Assembly (NCBI GenBank): GCA_016699405.1
Contig: CP064972.1
Location: 3,007,501-3,071,500, forward strand
Direction of reading: 5' to 3'
Origin: Holophagales bacterium
GTDB taxonomy: Bacteria; Acidobacteriota; Thermoanaerobaculia; Multivoradales; JAGPDF01
DNA: 64,000 nt
A program made the position numbers and the translations under genes. Below are positions 18,481-28,535 of the stretch, piece by piece (positions within the stretch are counted from its first letter, which is position 1; every line of letters begins with the position of its first letter). Under the pieces are notes generated by a model, which made no database searches, was not told the DNA's origin, and saw nothing but the letters and a program-made list of their open reading frames with translations.

Positions 18481-19169
18481 TCGCGCCTCCGGCGAGGAGT
18501 CGGCTCGGGGATCGGCTGATCCTCCGGCCGCTGCAGCGTGACGCGGGCGGTCACCGCCGCGGGTTGGACGATCTTGACCAGCGGGTCGGGGGCGAGAACC
18601 ATGGCGGTCTCCACGAAGTCGAAAGCATGTCCGTCGAGGCTCACCGGCACGGTGCCGACGGAGACGAGCGTGCGCAGCCGCGACTCGGGGCCGCTGACCA
18701 GCACGGTCTCGGGATCGGCGACGGGCGGCCCGGTCGGCACGGCCCCGGCCGCCGCCTCACCGGTGAGCCGGACCTGGACCGGCAAGAGCCGGGTGCCCTC
18801 CCGGTCGAGCTGCAGACGGACCGAGTTGGGTTCGATCGAGACCACTTCGACGTCGTCGGGACGCAGCACGTTCTCCTCGCCGAGGTGGAAGTCGACGTTG
18901 CCGGTTTGCGCGCTCTGCAGGTCGATCACCACGTCGATGAGGAACGGGCTGAGGGAGCGGATCTTCCGGTCGCTCCCGCGCAGACGGACCTTCACCGTCT
19001 GGATCGGGTCGAGGATGATCAGGCCGCGCGGGGGAAGATAGGTGACCGTCGCGTCGACCACCCGCTCGCTCGGCCGCTCGCGCTTCTCGAGCGAGGCGAA
19101 GTACCAGGTCGCCAGCGCCAGGGCCAGCGCCAGCAGACGCAGTCCCCAGATCCGTGCGCGCTCGCTCAC
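18477..19169 (-). CDS. cdaR: YbbR/CdaR-like membrane regulator of diadenylate cyclase
   Basis: A 230-aa protein with one N-terminal membrane anchor (LLALALALATWYFASL) and extracytoplasmic YbbR-like beta repeats (VTYLPPRGLIILDPIQTVKVRLRG and following). The C-terminus is Pro/Arg-rich. CdaR binds and regulates CdaA at the membrane. The GTG start at 19169 overlaps the cdaA stop (GTGA), and the gene overlaps glmM at its own end. Shorter than Bacillus CdaR, with about two repeats. Confidence 0.85.
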   Translation of the reverse strand: MSERARIWGLRLLALALALATWYFASLEKRERPSERVVDATVTYLPPRGLIILDPIQTVKVRLRGSDRKIRSLSPFLIDVVIDLQSAQTGNVDFHLGEENVLRPDDVEVVSIEPNSVRLQLDREGTRLLPVQVRLTGEAAAGAVPTGPPVADPETVLVSGPESRLRTLVSVGTVPVSLDGHAFDFVETAMVLAPDPLVKIVQPAAVTARVTLQRPEDQPIPEPTPRRRRE

Positions 19170-19960
19170 GCGACCCCCTTGGCGTGACGGTGCGGGTCGA
19201 CGGCGAGCCGTTCGCCGAGCTCGCGGCGCAAGGCCGCGGCGTCGAGGTCCCGCAAGAGCTGGCCGCCGACGGCGAGCGAGATCCGGCCGGACTCCTCGGA
19301 GACCACCACGGCGAGGGCGTCGGTCTCCTCGCTGATCCCCACGGCCGCGCGATGGCGGGTGCCGAAGTCCTTGGTCAGCTCGTGGCTGCTCGACAACGGC
19401 AGGAAACAGGCCGCCGAGGCGATGCGGTCGCCCTGGATGATCGCCGCGCCGTCGTGCAGCGGCGTCCCGGGAGTGAACAGGTTGACGAGCAGGTCGAAGG
19501 AGAGTCGTGCGTCGAGTCGGATGCCGCTCTCGGCGTAGTTGCGCAGCCCCTCCTGCCGCTCGACGACGAGCAACGCGCCGATCTTGCGCGCCGCCATCGC
19601 CGAGCAGGCGAGCACGATCTCGTCGATGGTTGCCTCGATGTGCGGTCGCGAGCTGCGCGAGAGCAGCGGATTGCGCCCGAATCGCGCGAGCGCCCGGCGG
19701 ATCTCGTGTTGGAAAAGCACGATCACGGCGAACGGCAGGAAGATCAGGAAGTTGTCCATCAACGCTTCGAGCGTGACCAGGTTGGCCAGTCGCGCGACGA
19801 AGAAGAGGACGGCGATCGTCAGGATGCCGAGCAGCATCTGCACGGCCCGCGTGCCGCGGATCAGCAAGAGGAGGTTGTAGTAGAGAAGCGTCACGACGGC
19901 GACGTCGAGCAGGTCCTTCCACGACAGCAGGTCGAGCAGCCCGAGCAGCCCGGCGCTCAT
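19166..19960 (-). CDS. cdaA: diadenylate cyclase CdaA (DisA_N domain)
   Basis: A 264-aa protein that makes c-di-AMP from two ATP. Three transmembrane helices occupy residues ~15-85. The DAC domain follows, with the two diagnostic motifs: DGA at 170-172 (TPLHDGAAII) and RHR at 202-204 (GTRHRAAVGIS). The start overlaps folP by 4 nt and the end overlaps cdaR. Finding this operon in an LPS-bearing organism is consistent with reports of CdaA outside Firmicutes. Confidence is high from both motifs and synteny. Confidence 0.95.
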   Translation of the reverse strand: MSAGLLGLLDLLSWKDLLDVAVVTLLYYNLLLLIRGTRAVQMLLGILTIAVLFFVARLANLVTLEALMDNFLIFLPFAVIVLFQHEIRRALARFGRNPLLSRSSRPHIEATIDEIVLACSAMAARKIGALLVVERQEGLRNYAESGIRLDARLSFDLLVNLFTPGTPLHDGAAIIQGDRIASAACFLPLSSSHELTKDFGTRHRAAVGISEETDALAVVVSEESGRISLAVGGQLLRDLDAAALRRELGERLAVDPHRHAKGVA

Positions 19961-20862
19961 CGTCCCGACCTCCGCCGGTCGAGCTCCTGCCAGACCGTCA
20001 GGAGCTGACGCGTCTCGGCGACGTCGTGCACGCGCACGATCGCCGCACCGCGGGCGGCGCCCCAGGCAGCCGCGGCGAGGCTGCCGGCGAGGCGGCGGTC
20101 GACCGCGGCACCGGTGAGCTGGCCGAGAAAGCTCTTCCGGCTCGCTCCGAGCACCAGGGGAAGATCGAGCTCGGCGAGACGCTCGAGCTCGGCAAGGAGC
20201 TGCAGGCTCTGCTCGGCGTTCTTGGCGAAGCCGAGGCCCGGATCGACCAGCAATTGCGACCGTGCGACGCCGGCGGACTCGGCGGCGGCGACCGCCGCGG
20301 CGAGCTCGTCCCGGACTTCGGCGGCGACGTCGCCGTAGGAGGGGGCTCGCTGCATGTCGGCGAGCTCGCCCCGCGCGTGCATGAGGATCGCCGGACAGCC
20401 GGCGGCGGCGACGAGCGAGCGCATCGCCGGATCGCGCAGGGCGCCGATGTCGTTGATCAGGTCGGCTCCGGCCGCGAGCGCGCGCTCGGCGACCGCCGCC
20501 TTGCGGGTGTCGACCGAGATGGGCGCGGCGGTGGCGGCGCGCAGCCGGGTGAGCACGGGCAGCAAGCGCCGGAGCTCCTCGTCGACCGGCACGGCGGGTG
20601 CCCCGGCGCCGTAGACGGCGCCTCCGGGGCGTGTCGACTCGGCCCCCAGATCGAGGAGGTCGGCCCCTTCGTCGAGCAACTGCAGTCCGTGGTCGACGGC
20701 GCGGCCCGGCTCGAAGAACCGGCCACCGTCGCTGAACGAGTCGGGTGTGATGTTGACCACCCCGAGGAGTCGGGGCGCACCGGCCACGAGCTCGAGCCGA
20801 CGCCCTCCGGCGAGGGCGAGGGTGTACGTGGGACGGATCGCGGGCGCGAGCGGCAAAGGCAT
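19957..20862 (-). CDS. folP: dihydropteroate synthase FolP
   Basis: A 301-aa TIM-barrel enzyme of folate synthesis joining pABA to dihydropterin pyrophosphate. Motifs are GVVNITPDSFSDGG, DLGAESTRPG, SVDTRKAAVAERAL, NDI, the DPGLGFAKN pterin-binding segment and LGASRKSFLG, ending with the RVHDVAET signature. The stop overlaps the cdaA ATG. A palindrome and a possible TAAACT -10 box lie in the 62-nt gap after ftsH, so it may have its own promoter as well as read-through. Confidence 0.95.
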   Translation of the reverse strand: MPLPLAPAIRPTYTLALAGGRRLELVAGAPRLLGVVNITPDSFSDGGRFFEPGRAVDHGLQLLDEGADLLDLGAESTRPGGAVYGAGAPAVPVDEELRRLLPVLTRLRAATAAPISVDTRKAAVAERALAAGADLINDIGALRDPAMRSLVAAAGCPAILMHARGELADMQRAPSYGDVAAEVRDELAAAVAAAESAGVARSQLLVDPGLGFAKNAEQSLQLLAELERLAELDLPLVLGASRKSFLGQLTGAAVDRRLAGSLAAAAWGAARGAAIVRVHDVAETRQLLTVWQELDRRRSGR

Positions 20863-20907
20863 CAGGCGGTCCGGTGCCGGGTCGGGGCGCCGGACCGCAA
20901 GTTTAGC

Positions 20908-20924
20908 AGCCGGAGCGCTCCGGC

Positions 20925-20925
<1 letters not shown>
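20908..20925 (-). terminator. 18-nt perfect palindrome between ftsH and folP
   Basis: AGCCGGAGCGCTCCGGCT begins in the last base of the ftsH stop codon. It could fold as a short strong hairpin, but no U-tract follows (GCTAAACTTG), so it is at best a partial terminator or an mRNA-stability element within the operon. Confidence 0.4.
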
Positions 20926-22889
<1,964 letters not shown>

Positions 22890-22928
22890 CGTTCTCGTGC
22901 CTCGAGTCGGGTGAGGGACGGGGCCGCG

Positions 22929-23462
22929 CTAGTCGCGCGCAATCTCGCCGAGGTACGGCAGGCTACCCAGGCGTCCGTCGTCCCCTTTCAGTCCATATCC
23001 GACCAGCCGTCCGGCGCGGTGCAGCATGAACGCCCGGAAGTCGGGGGCAAAATAGGTCTTGCGTTCGTCGGCGAGGTCTGCCAGGGCCACGAACCGGACG
23101 CTCGCCGCGCCGCGGTCGCGAAGCTGGGCGCCGAGGTAACTCTCGGTCACGCCGCTCGCCACCACACCCTTCACTACGACGACGTGCTGGTCCCGGACGT
23201 CCACCGGGATCGGGAAGTGGATCGCCATCACGTTCTCCGGCGAGTCGCCGTCGGTCGCGTACTCGACGCGGAGGAACTCGTAGCGAACCGGAAAGTCGAG
23301 CGCTCGGATGAGATCGGCGAGGAACACCTCGGATCCCCAGAGGATCCCCAGCAGGAGAGGGTCCTGCTCGCGCAGGCTCTCCTGGATCTCGCGCGCCACG
23401 TCGCGCACGCGGTCGGCAAGCGTTCGGGCGTCGGCGACGACCCGGATCGGGGGCTCGCTCAT
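22929..23462 (-). CDS. hypoxanthine phosphoribosyltransferase-like protein, degenerate PRPP site
   Basis: A 177-aa protein collinear with Hpt: GILWGSEVFLADLIRAL, YEFLRVEYATDGDS, VPVDVRDQHVVVVKG and the C-terminal LVGYGLKGDDGRLGSLPYLGEI. In active enzymes the PRPP motif carries two acidic residues (VEDIIDSG in E. coli). Here it reads VVKGVVASG, so both acids are missing. It may be inactive, regulatory or altered in chemistry. It sits between tilS and ftsH, the usual hpt position, and its ATG overlaps the tilS stop by 4 nt, so it is still maintained as a coding frame. Confidence 0.75.
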   Translation of the reverse strand: MSEPPIRVVADARTLADRVRDVAREIQESLREQDPLLLGILWGSEVFLADLIRALDFPVRYEFLRVEYATDGDSPENVMAIHFPIPVDVRDQHVVVVKGVVASGVTESYLGAQLRDRGAASVRFVALADLADERKTYFAPDFRAFMLHRAGRLVGYGLKGDDGRLGSLPYLGEIARD

Positions 23463-24856
23463 GACCTCTCCCATTCTGCGATCCACGCCGGTTCGCCCGG
23501 ACGGGGACGCCAGCCTGCGGCCACGCTCACCCCGGGCACCCAGACGACCTCCGTGCCACGGCAGAGGAGCGGCAAGTGGTCGCGCTCGGCGCGAGGGATT
23601 TTGCGGTCGATCAGAAGATCCTTGAGCTTGCGCCGTCCGGGGGCCCCCTCCGGGCGCAAGCGATCGCCGGGCCGACGGCTGCGGACCGACCACGCGGCGG
23701 ACGGTGGCACCGTTTCGGCGGCGACACGAAGAGGGGTCGAGCTCAGGCCGGGCGAACGCCGGGGCGTCAGGCTCTCGCCGGGCTCGACCGGCCGGATTCG
23801 GAGGCGACCCTTCACTTCCGGAATCTCGACAAATCCGGGCACAGCGACAGTATACGAGAACTCCCGAGGCGATTCCGGTCCTCCTTCGAGCCGCAGGCGC
23901 CCTCGCGCGGCCACGAAACGACGACCTTCGCCGGCGTCGCAGGACCAGCGCGAGCCGGCGCCGCGAGCGGCCTGCCGTCGGATCTCGGACCACACCGTCG
24001 AGCGGAGCCCCGGACCGCCCGCGCCGCGATCGGCAACAAGGCGCAGCGCCTCGCGCTGCACCGGCTCCGGCAGGGAAAGCCACCAGTCGAGGGGGACGCC
24101 CTCCGGCTCCAGAGCCGGTGCGAGATGACGGGCGAGCGCGCCGCGCGCGCGCCAGGCGGTGGCGGCGAGGTGCGACGCCGCCTCGACCAAGTCCGGCTCG
24201 CTGGCCACGAGGTGGGGAAGCAGGAGCAGGCGGATGCGATTGCGCGCCAGCCGGCGGTCGGCATTCGACGGATCGTCGATCGGTTCGAGGTCGCCCGACG
24301 GCCCGGTCCACTCGGCGAGGGCGGCGCGAAGCTCGCGGCGGCGCAGCCGGAGAAGCGGCCGCAGGATCTGCCCCTGGAGCGGCGCGATGCCGGCCAGCCC
24401 GGGCCAGTGCGATCCGGCCAGCCATCGCAGCAGCAGCGTCTCGACCTGGTCGTCGAGATGATGAGCGGTGACCGCGAGCGACGCGCCGCTCGCCACCCGG
24501 CAAGCAGCGAGCTCGGCATAGCGGACCCTCCGCGCCGCCTGCTCGAGGCTCTCGCCGCCGCGCCGTTCGTCGGCGACCGACCGGCGGCGGATCGTGCAGT
24601 CGACGTCGAGGGTCGCGGCGAGTCGACCGGCGCGCTCGGCGCGAGCGCACGAACCGGAGTCGAGAGCGTGATCGAGATGAAAGGCGACGATCTCGACGCG
24701 CCGGGTCGGGGCGAGGTGAGCGAGCCCGGCGAGCAGCGCGAGAGAGTCGGGGCCGCCGGAGAAGGAGACGAGCAGCCGGGCGCCCGGAGCGGCGAGGGCG
24801 CACCCGGCGAGCGCGGTGTCGAGCTCGGAAAGGACTCGGGACGACGCGGGGATCAT
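23459..24856 (-). CDS. tilS: tRNA(Ile)-lysidine synthetase TilS
   Basis: A 465-aa N-type ATP pyrophosphatase that makes lysidine at C34 of tRNA-Ile(CAU). The P-loop is SFSGGPDS at 31-38. HHLDDQVETLLLRWLAGS, GLAGIAPLQGQILRPLL and NRIRLLLLPHL follow, with a C-terminal TilS domain (RRPGDRLRPEGAPGRRKLKDLLID). The only usable start is the ATG at 24856; upstream in frame is a stop inside the tRNA and no other start codon. The A of that ATG is the final A of the CCA end of the adjacent tRNA gene, so a processed transcript would begin directly at or just after the start codon. Confidence 0.93.
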   Translation of the reverse strand: MIPASSRVLSELDTALAGCALAAPGARLLVSFSGGPDSLALLAGLAHLAPTRRVEIVAFHLDHALDSGSCARAERAGRLAATLDVDCTIRRRSVADERRGGESLEQAARRVRYAELAACRVASGASLAVTAHHLDDQVETLLLRWLAGSHWPGLAGIAPLQGQILRPLLRLRRRELRAALAEWTGPSGDLEPIDDPSNADRRLARNRIRLLLLPHLVASEPDLVEAASHLAATAWRARGALARHLAPALEPEGVPLDWWLSLPEPVQREALRLVADRGAGGPGLRSTVWSEIRRQAARGAGSRWSCDAGEGRRFVAARGRLRLEGGPESPREFSYTVAVPGFVEIPEVKGRLRIRPVEPGESLTPRRSPGLSSTPLRVAAETVPPSAAWSVRSRRPGDRLRPEGAPGRRKLKDLLIDRKIPRAERDHLPLLCRGTEVVWVPGVSVAAGWRPRPGEPAWIAEWERS

Positions 24857-24931
24857 GGTGGCGGTGAAGGGACTCGAACCCTTGACCTAGCGGTTATGAG
24901 CCGCTCGCTCTAACCACTGAGCTACACCGCC
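24856..24931 (-). tRNA. tRNA with CAU anticodon (Met or Ile2), CCA encoded
   Basis: A complete cloverleaf on the minus strand. It has a 7-bp acceptor GGCGGTG/CACCGCC, a D-arm AGCTCAGTGGTTAGAGC and an anticodon stem AGCGG/CCGCT around loop CTCATAA (anticodon CAT). A TTCGAGT T-loop, discriminator A and an encoded CCA complete it. The D-loop and anticodon arm resemble E. coli ileX (Ile2) somewhat more than elongator Met, but the acceptor bases used by TilS in E. coli differ, so the identity cannot be fixed by eye. The last A of CCA is the first base of the tilS ATG. Confidence 0.95.
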
Positions 24932-24982
24932 GAAGCGCGGCCACGCCGCAAGACGACGAAGTATAAACGAAGGAGGGGGGCA

Positions 24983-25014
24983 AGGTCGCGGTCCTGCGGT
25001 GCGAGCCGCGACCT
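24983..25014 (-). terminator. hairpin between sodA and the tRNA
   Basis: A 9-bp perfect stem (AGGTCGCGG / CCGCGACCT) 12 nt beyond the sodA stop on the minus strand, with a 14-nt loop and a C-rich rather than U-rich tail. It may end sodA transcription. A TATACT box between it and the tRNA could be the -10 of the tRNA-tilS promoter, though no good -35 is seen. Confidence 0.4.
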
Positions 25015-25026
25015 CACCCCGGAGGA

Positions 25027-25635
25027 TCAGCCGCGGGCCGCGCGGTAGCGATCGGCGACGGCGCTCCAGCGCACGACGTTCCACCAAGCCTTGAGGTAGT
25101 CAGCACGCCGGTTCTGGTACTTGAGGTAGTAGGCGTGCTCCCAGACGTCGACGCCGAGAATCGGCGTCTTGCCTTCGGCCAAGGGACTGTCCTGGTTGGG
25201 ACGCGCGATCACCTCGAGGTTCCCTCCGCTCACCACCAGCCAGCCCCAGCCCGAGCCGAACTGGCCGGCCGCCGCGTTGGTCAGCTTCTCCTGCAGGGCA
25301 GTGAAGGTGCCGAACGCCTTGTCGATCGCCGCTGCCAACTCGCCGGTCGGCGCGCCGCCGCCATCGGGACCCATGACTTCCCAGAAGAGGCTGTGATTCG
25401 CATGGCCGCCCCCGTGATTGCGCACGGCGCCGCGAATGGCCTCGGGCACTGCGTCGAAGCCGCGCATCAGGTCGTCGACGCTCTTGCCGGCGAGCTCCGG
25501 AGCGGAGGCGAGGGCCTTGTTCAAGTTGTCGACATAGGCCTGATGGTGCTTGTCGTGGTGAATCTCCATCGTGCGAGCATCGAGGTGCGGCTCGAGTGCG
25601 TCGAAGGCGTAAGGCAGCTTGGGTAGTTCGTGCAT
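25027..25635 (-). CDS. sodA: superoxide dismutase (Mn/Fe family)
   Basis: A 202-aa cytoplasmic enzyme that dismutates superoxide. Metal ligands are H26 (EIHHDKHH), H81 (GGGHANHSLFW), D163 and H167 (GVDVWEHAYY). GGHANHS and GSGWGWLV favour the manganese subtype. The ATG at 25635 has a GGAG site. The apparent longer frame upstream is not supported by the family's N-terminus (LPKLPYAFDALEPHLD). It is monocistronic and divergent from tRNA-Val. Confidence 0.95.
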   Translation of the reverse strand: MHELPKLPYAFDALEPHLDARTMEIHHDKHHQAYVDNLNKALASAPELAGKSVDDLMRGFDAVPEAIRGAVRNHGGGHANHSLFWEVMGPDGGGAPTGELAAAIDKAFGTFTALQEKLTNAAAGQFGSGWGWLVVSGGNLEVIARPNQDSPLAEGKTPILGVDVWEHAYYLKYQNRRADYLKAWWNVVRWSAVADRYRAARG

Positions 25636-25726
25636 CGGTGTCTCTCCTGCGGGTTGTGGCTCGGGTTGGCATCCGCCATAGCGCGGGGCATCCGTCACCT
25701 GCGATCGCGAGTCGATCCGGTAGCCC

Positions 25727-25755
25727 ATTCTTCTCGCAGGCGCCCGGCTTGTCCA
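25727..25755 (-). promoter_or_regulatory. possible sodA promoter
   Basis: Minus strand: TGGACA (25755-25750), a 17-nt spacer, then AAGAAT (25732-25727), about 90 nt upstream of the ATG. The -10 match is weak. Confidence 0.35.
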
Positions 25756-25787
25756 GCGTCGCACCGCCGCGCGCGAGTGCGAGACCG

Positions 25788-25816
25788 TTGACTTGAGTCG
25801 TGCCGTGGCCTATAGT
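25788..25816 (+). promoter_or_regulatory. strong sigma-70 promoter for tRNA-Val/tRNA-Asp
   Basis: TTGACT (25788-25793), an exact 17-nt spacer, then TATAGT (25811-25816). The tRNA-Val begins 18 nt downstream. The same TTGACT-17-TAnnnT layout recurs at 29471 and 46263. Confidence 0.75.
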
Positions 25817-25834
25817 CGCCCGGCTTGGAGGGCA

Positions 25835-25909
25835 GGGAGGTTAGCTCAGTGGTGGAGCACCTGCCTTACACGCAGGGGGCCGTGGGTTCGAATCCCTCAC
25901 CTCCCACCA
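25835..25909 (+). tRNA. tRNA-Val (TAC)
   Basis: A cloverleaf with acceptor GGGAGGT/ACCTCCC, anticodon stem CCTGC/GCAGG around CTTACAC (anticodon TAC), T-loop TTCGAAT, discriminator A and encoded CCA. It is co-transcribed with tRNA-Asp 34 nt downstream. Confidence 0.97.
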
Positions 25910-25943
25910 GGCGAGCTCCCCTGCAAGCGGACGACTCGAAGTC

Positions 25944-26020
<77 letters not shown>

Positions 26021-26169
26021 ACTTCGATCGCGCCGCTTGCCCGCTGGTCCCTCCTCGCCGCCGGCCGAATGTGCCGGTGAGGCGCAGGATCGGTCAGCGT
26101 CAGCACCGGGCGACGGCGAGGGATGCTCGAGATCGACCTCGAGCCTAATCTCAGAGTAGGGAAGGCATC

Positions 26170-26325
26170 ATGCGCGACAACATCAAGCTCGTCTCCTCGG
26201 CCGGAACCGGCTACTTCTACACCACGACGAAGAACAAGAAGACGACGACCGAGAAGATCAAGATGAAGAAGTACGATCCGGTCGTTCGCAAGCACGTCGA
26301 GTTCGTCGAAGAGAAGCTCCGCTGA
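26170..26325 (+). CDS. rpmG: 50S ribosomal protein L33 (zinc-free type)
   Basis: A 51-aa protein starting MRDNIKLVSSAGTGYFYTTT and continuing to KKYDPVVRKHVEFVEEKLR, a clear match to bacterial L33. It lacks the four Cys residues of the zinc-binding form, so it is the C-minus type (as in E. coli). A GGGAAGG ribosome binding site lies just upstream of the ATG. It is 149 nt downstream of tRNA-Asp, a common tRNA-rpmG arrangement. Confidence 0.95.
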   Translation: MRDNIKLVSSAGTGYFYTTTKNKKTTTEKIKMKKYDPVVRKHVEFVEEKLR

Positions 26326-26329
26326 GCGC

Positions 26330-26349
26330 GGCGGGCCGAATGGCCCGCC
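26330..26349 (+). terminator. hairpin after rpmG
   Basis: An 8-bp perfect stem (GGCGGGCC / GGCCCGCC) with a GAAT loop, 4 nt after the rpmG stop, followed by CCTCCGATTCTCC. Probably the terminator of the tRNA-rpmG unit, though the U-tract is weak. Confidence 0.55.
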
Positions 26350-26389
26350 CCTCCGATTCTCCGGCGGATTCTGCCGCACTCCGCCTCCC

Positions 26390-27793
26390 GTGACCTCTCC
26401 CGTGATCGCCGAGTCATCGGGCTCCCTGCTCTTCCAGGGGGCGACGTTGTTGTGCCTCGACGAACCGGCGCGGGTGCTGCCGGGTTGGGATCTCGGCGTT
26501 CGCGGCGGCCGGATCGTCGAGATGGCACCACGGATCGACCCGGAAGGCTATGGCGAGACGCTCGCCCTCGCCGGTCACTGGGTGCTCCCGGGTCTGGTCC
26601 AGGGGCACGTCCACCTCGGGCAGACCTTCTTCCGTGGCCTCGCCGAGGAGCGGCGTCTGCTCGCCTGGTTGCGCGAGCGCATCTGGCCGCTCGAGGCGGC
26701 GCACGACGACGAGTCGGCTTACTGGTGCGGCCTGCTCGGCGCAGCCGAGTGTCTGCTCACCGGCACGACGACGGTCCAGGACATCGGAATCGGCCCCGGG
26801 GCCGCGGGCCTGCTCGCGGCGATCGCCGACTCCGGGTTGCGAGGTTTCGCCGGGCTCTGCCTGATGGACGTCGGCGACGGACTTCCCGACGCGCTCTGCC
26901 AGGAGACAGCGCGCGCCCTCGACGACGCGATCCGCCTCGGCGAACGGCTCGAGCGGGCGACCGGCGGGCGGGTACGACCGGTGCTGAACCCCCGTTTCAT
27001 CCTCTCCTGCTCCGATGCCCTTTGGCGCGGGTTGCGCGAGGTGGCCGCCCGGCGCGGTTGGCCGGTGCACACCCATGCGCTCGAGCAGCGCGAGGAGGGG
27101 GCCGCCGTCCGCGCCCTCAAGGCCGGGCGCGACGAGATCGATTACTTCGACGACGAAGGGCTTCTCGACCTCGATCTCCGGCTGGCGCACGGCGTCTGGC
27201 TCGAGGGGTCGCACCTGTCGAGAATCGCCCGGAGGCGGGTGAGTGTCGTTCACTGTCCGAGCTCGAACCTCAAGCTCGCCTCGGGCATCGCCGACGTCGT
27301 CGAGATCCGCCGGCGCGGCGTGCCGGTCGGTCTCGGCTGTGACGGCGCGGCCTGCAGCAACCGGCTCGACGCCCTCGCCGAAGCGCGTCTCGCCGCCCTG
27401 TTGCAGCGCCCGCGTCATGGGCCGCGGGAGCTCACCGGAGTCGACGCCCTGCGGCTCGTTACCTCCGAAGGGGCCAAGGCGCTGGGGCTCGATCGGGAGG
27501 TCGGCTCGCTCGAAGTGGGTAAGCGGGCCGACCTGCTGGTTCTCCGTCCCGGCCATCCGGAGCTCTGGTCGGCTCCCGAAGCGGACCCGCACGATGTCGT
27601 CGTCTTCGGTGCCGGGGCAGGCGCGGTGCGCCACGTCGCCGTCGAGGGCGAGCTGCTGGTGCGCGACGGAGTGCTGACCCGTCTCCACCTGGAGACGATC
27701 CTCTCCCGCGCCTCGACGGCGTGGCGCGATCTCGCCTCGCGGGCTCGCCGTCAGGGACTGGAGCTTTCGGCGGCGGCTCCTTTCCTCGGGTGA
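26390..27793 (+). CDS. amidohydrolase family deaminase/chlorohydrolase
   Basis: A 467-aa cytoplasmic TIM-barrel metal hydrolase of the TrzN/MtaD/8-oxoguanine-deaminase branch. Motifs are the metal-binding HVHLGQTFFRGLAEE near residue 74, HTHALE near 227, VVHCPSSNLKLASG and GLGCDGAACSNRLDAL (metal Asp). A composite C-terminal beta domain follows with GSLEVGKRADLLVL. The substrate cannot be assigned; deamination of a nucleoside, purine or S-adenosylhomocysteine analogue is most likely. GTG start; no partner genes adjoin it. Confidence 0.85.
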   Translation: MTSPVIAESSGSLLFQGATLLCLDEPARVLPGWDLGVRGGRIVEMAPRIDPEGYGETLALAGHWVLPGLVQGHVHLGQTFFRGLAEERRLLAWLRERIWPLEAAHDDESAYWCGLLGAAECLLTGTTTVQDIGIGPGAAGLLAAIADSGLRGFAGLCLMDVGDGLPDALCQETARALDDAIRLGERLERATGGRVRPVLNPRFILSCSDALWRGLREVAARRGWPVHTHALEQREEGAAVRALKAGRDEIDYFDDEGLLDLDLRLAHGVWLEGSHLSRIARRRVSVVHCPSSNLKLASGIADVVEIRRRGVPVGLGCDGAACSNRLDALAEARLAALLQRPRHGPRELTGVDALRLVTSEGAKALGLDREVGSLEVGKRADLLVLRPGHPELWSAPEADPHDVVVFGAGAGAVRHVAVEGELLVRDGVLTRLHLETILSRASTAWRDLASRARRQGLELSAAAPFLG

Positions 27794-27875
27794 GTGCGAT
27801 AGACTCGCGAGGCTGACGTTCCCGGCCGCCCGGCCGTTCGTTCCGCTTTCCCGCCAACGCGAGAAGGAGGAGCGA

Positions 27876-28496
27876 ATGAACAAGTCACCCCTGTCGAATC
27901 TGTTCACCCGTTGTGCCCGCGGCGAGTCGGCTGCTTGGGAGACGCTGGTTGCCGAGTTCGGTCCGTGGATCGGCAGCGTCGTGCGCCGCGCTGCGGCCGT
28001 CGAACGGGCGACAAACCCCGGCGACGACGACGTCGACGAGTTGATGCAGGAGCTCTGGTGCCGCCTGCTCGCCGCCGAGGGGCGGCTCCTCACCGCGTTT
28101 CGCGGCGAGAGTCGCTCCGAGGCTGCGGCCTACCTTGCGGCCGTGGCGCGCAGCGTCGTGGTCGACCGCCTGCGCTACCGGCGGGCGCAGAAACGTCGGG
28201 CCGTGCTGCTGGGACTGGGCGGCTACGACCTCGCCGATCTCACCCCGGGTCCGGAGGCGCGACTGTTGCGGCGGGAGCGCCGCGAGACGGCGCGCCGGCG
28301 ACTGCACGATCTCCTCGGCCCGCGGACCAGCCGGCGCAATCGCCATGCGGTCGAGCTCGCGCTGCTCGGTGGGCTCACCTCGCGTGAAATTGCCGCGCGC
28401 TCGCGTGGTCGGACCTCCGCCGGGGCCGTCGACTCGCTCGTCCACCGGGTCCGGCGGCGCATGACGGCGCTCGGACTACAGCCGCCGGAGCGCTGA
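27876..28496 (+). CDS. sigma-70 family (ECF-like) sigma factor
   Basis: A 206-aa protein. Region 2 spans residues ~8-100 (LFTRCARGESAAWETLVAEFG and DDDVDELMQELWCRLLA, then AAYLAAVARSVVVDRLRYRRA). Region 4 spans ~145-200, with RNRHAVELALLGGLTSREIAARS and GAVDSLVHRVRRRM. It lacks an adjacent anti-sigma gene. A strong AAGGAGGA site precedes the ATG. The region-4 layout resembles the ECF subgroups common in Planctomycetes and Acidobacteria. The next gene begins 39 nt later with its own putative -10 box. Confidence 0.8.
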   Translation: MNKSPLSNLFTRCARGESAAWETLVAEFGPWIGSVVRRAAAVERATNPGDDDVDELMQELWCRLLAAEGRLLTAFRGESRSEAAAYLAAVARSVVVDRLRYRRAQKRRAVLLGLGGYDLADLTPGPEARLLRRERRETARRRLHDLLGPRTSRRNRHAVELALLGGLTSREIAARSRGRTSAGAVDSLVHRVRRRMTALGLQPPER

Positions 28497-28523
28497 GGGG
28501 GAGCGTGACGACCGATCGCCGAC

Positions 28524-28529
28524 TATCAT
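28524..28529 (+). promoter_or_regulatory. -10 box for leaderless deacetylase gene
   Basis: TATCAT ends 6 nt before the ATG at 28536. Transcription would begin at the A of ATG; no ribosome binding site is present. Confidence 0.45.
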
Positions 28530-28535
28530 GGCGCG

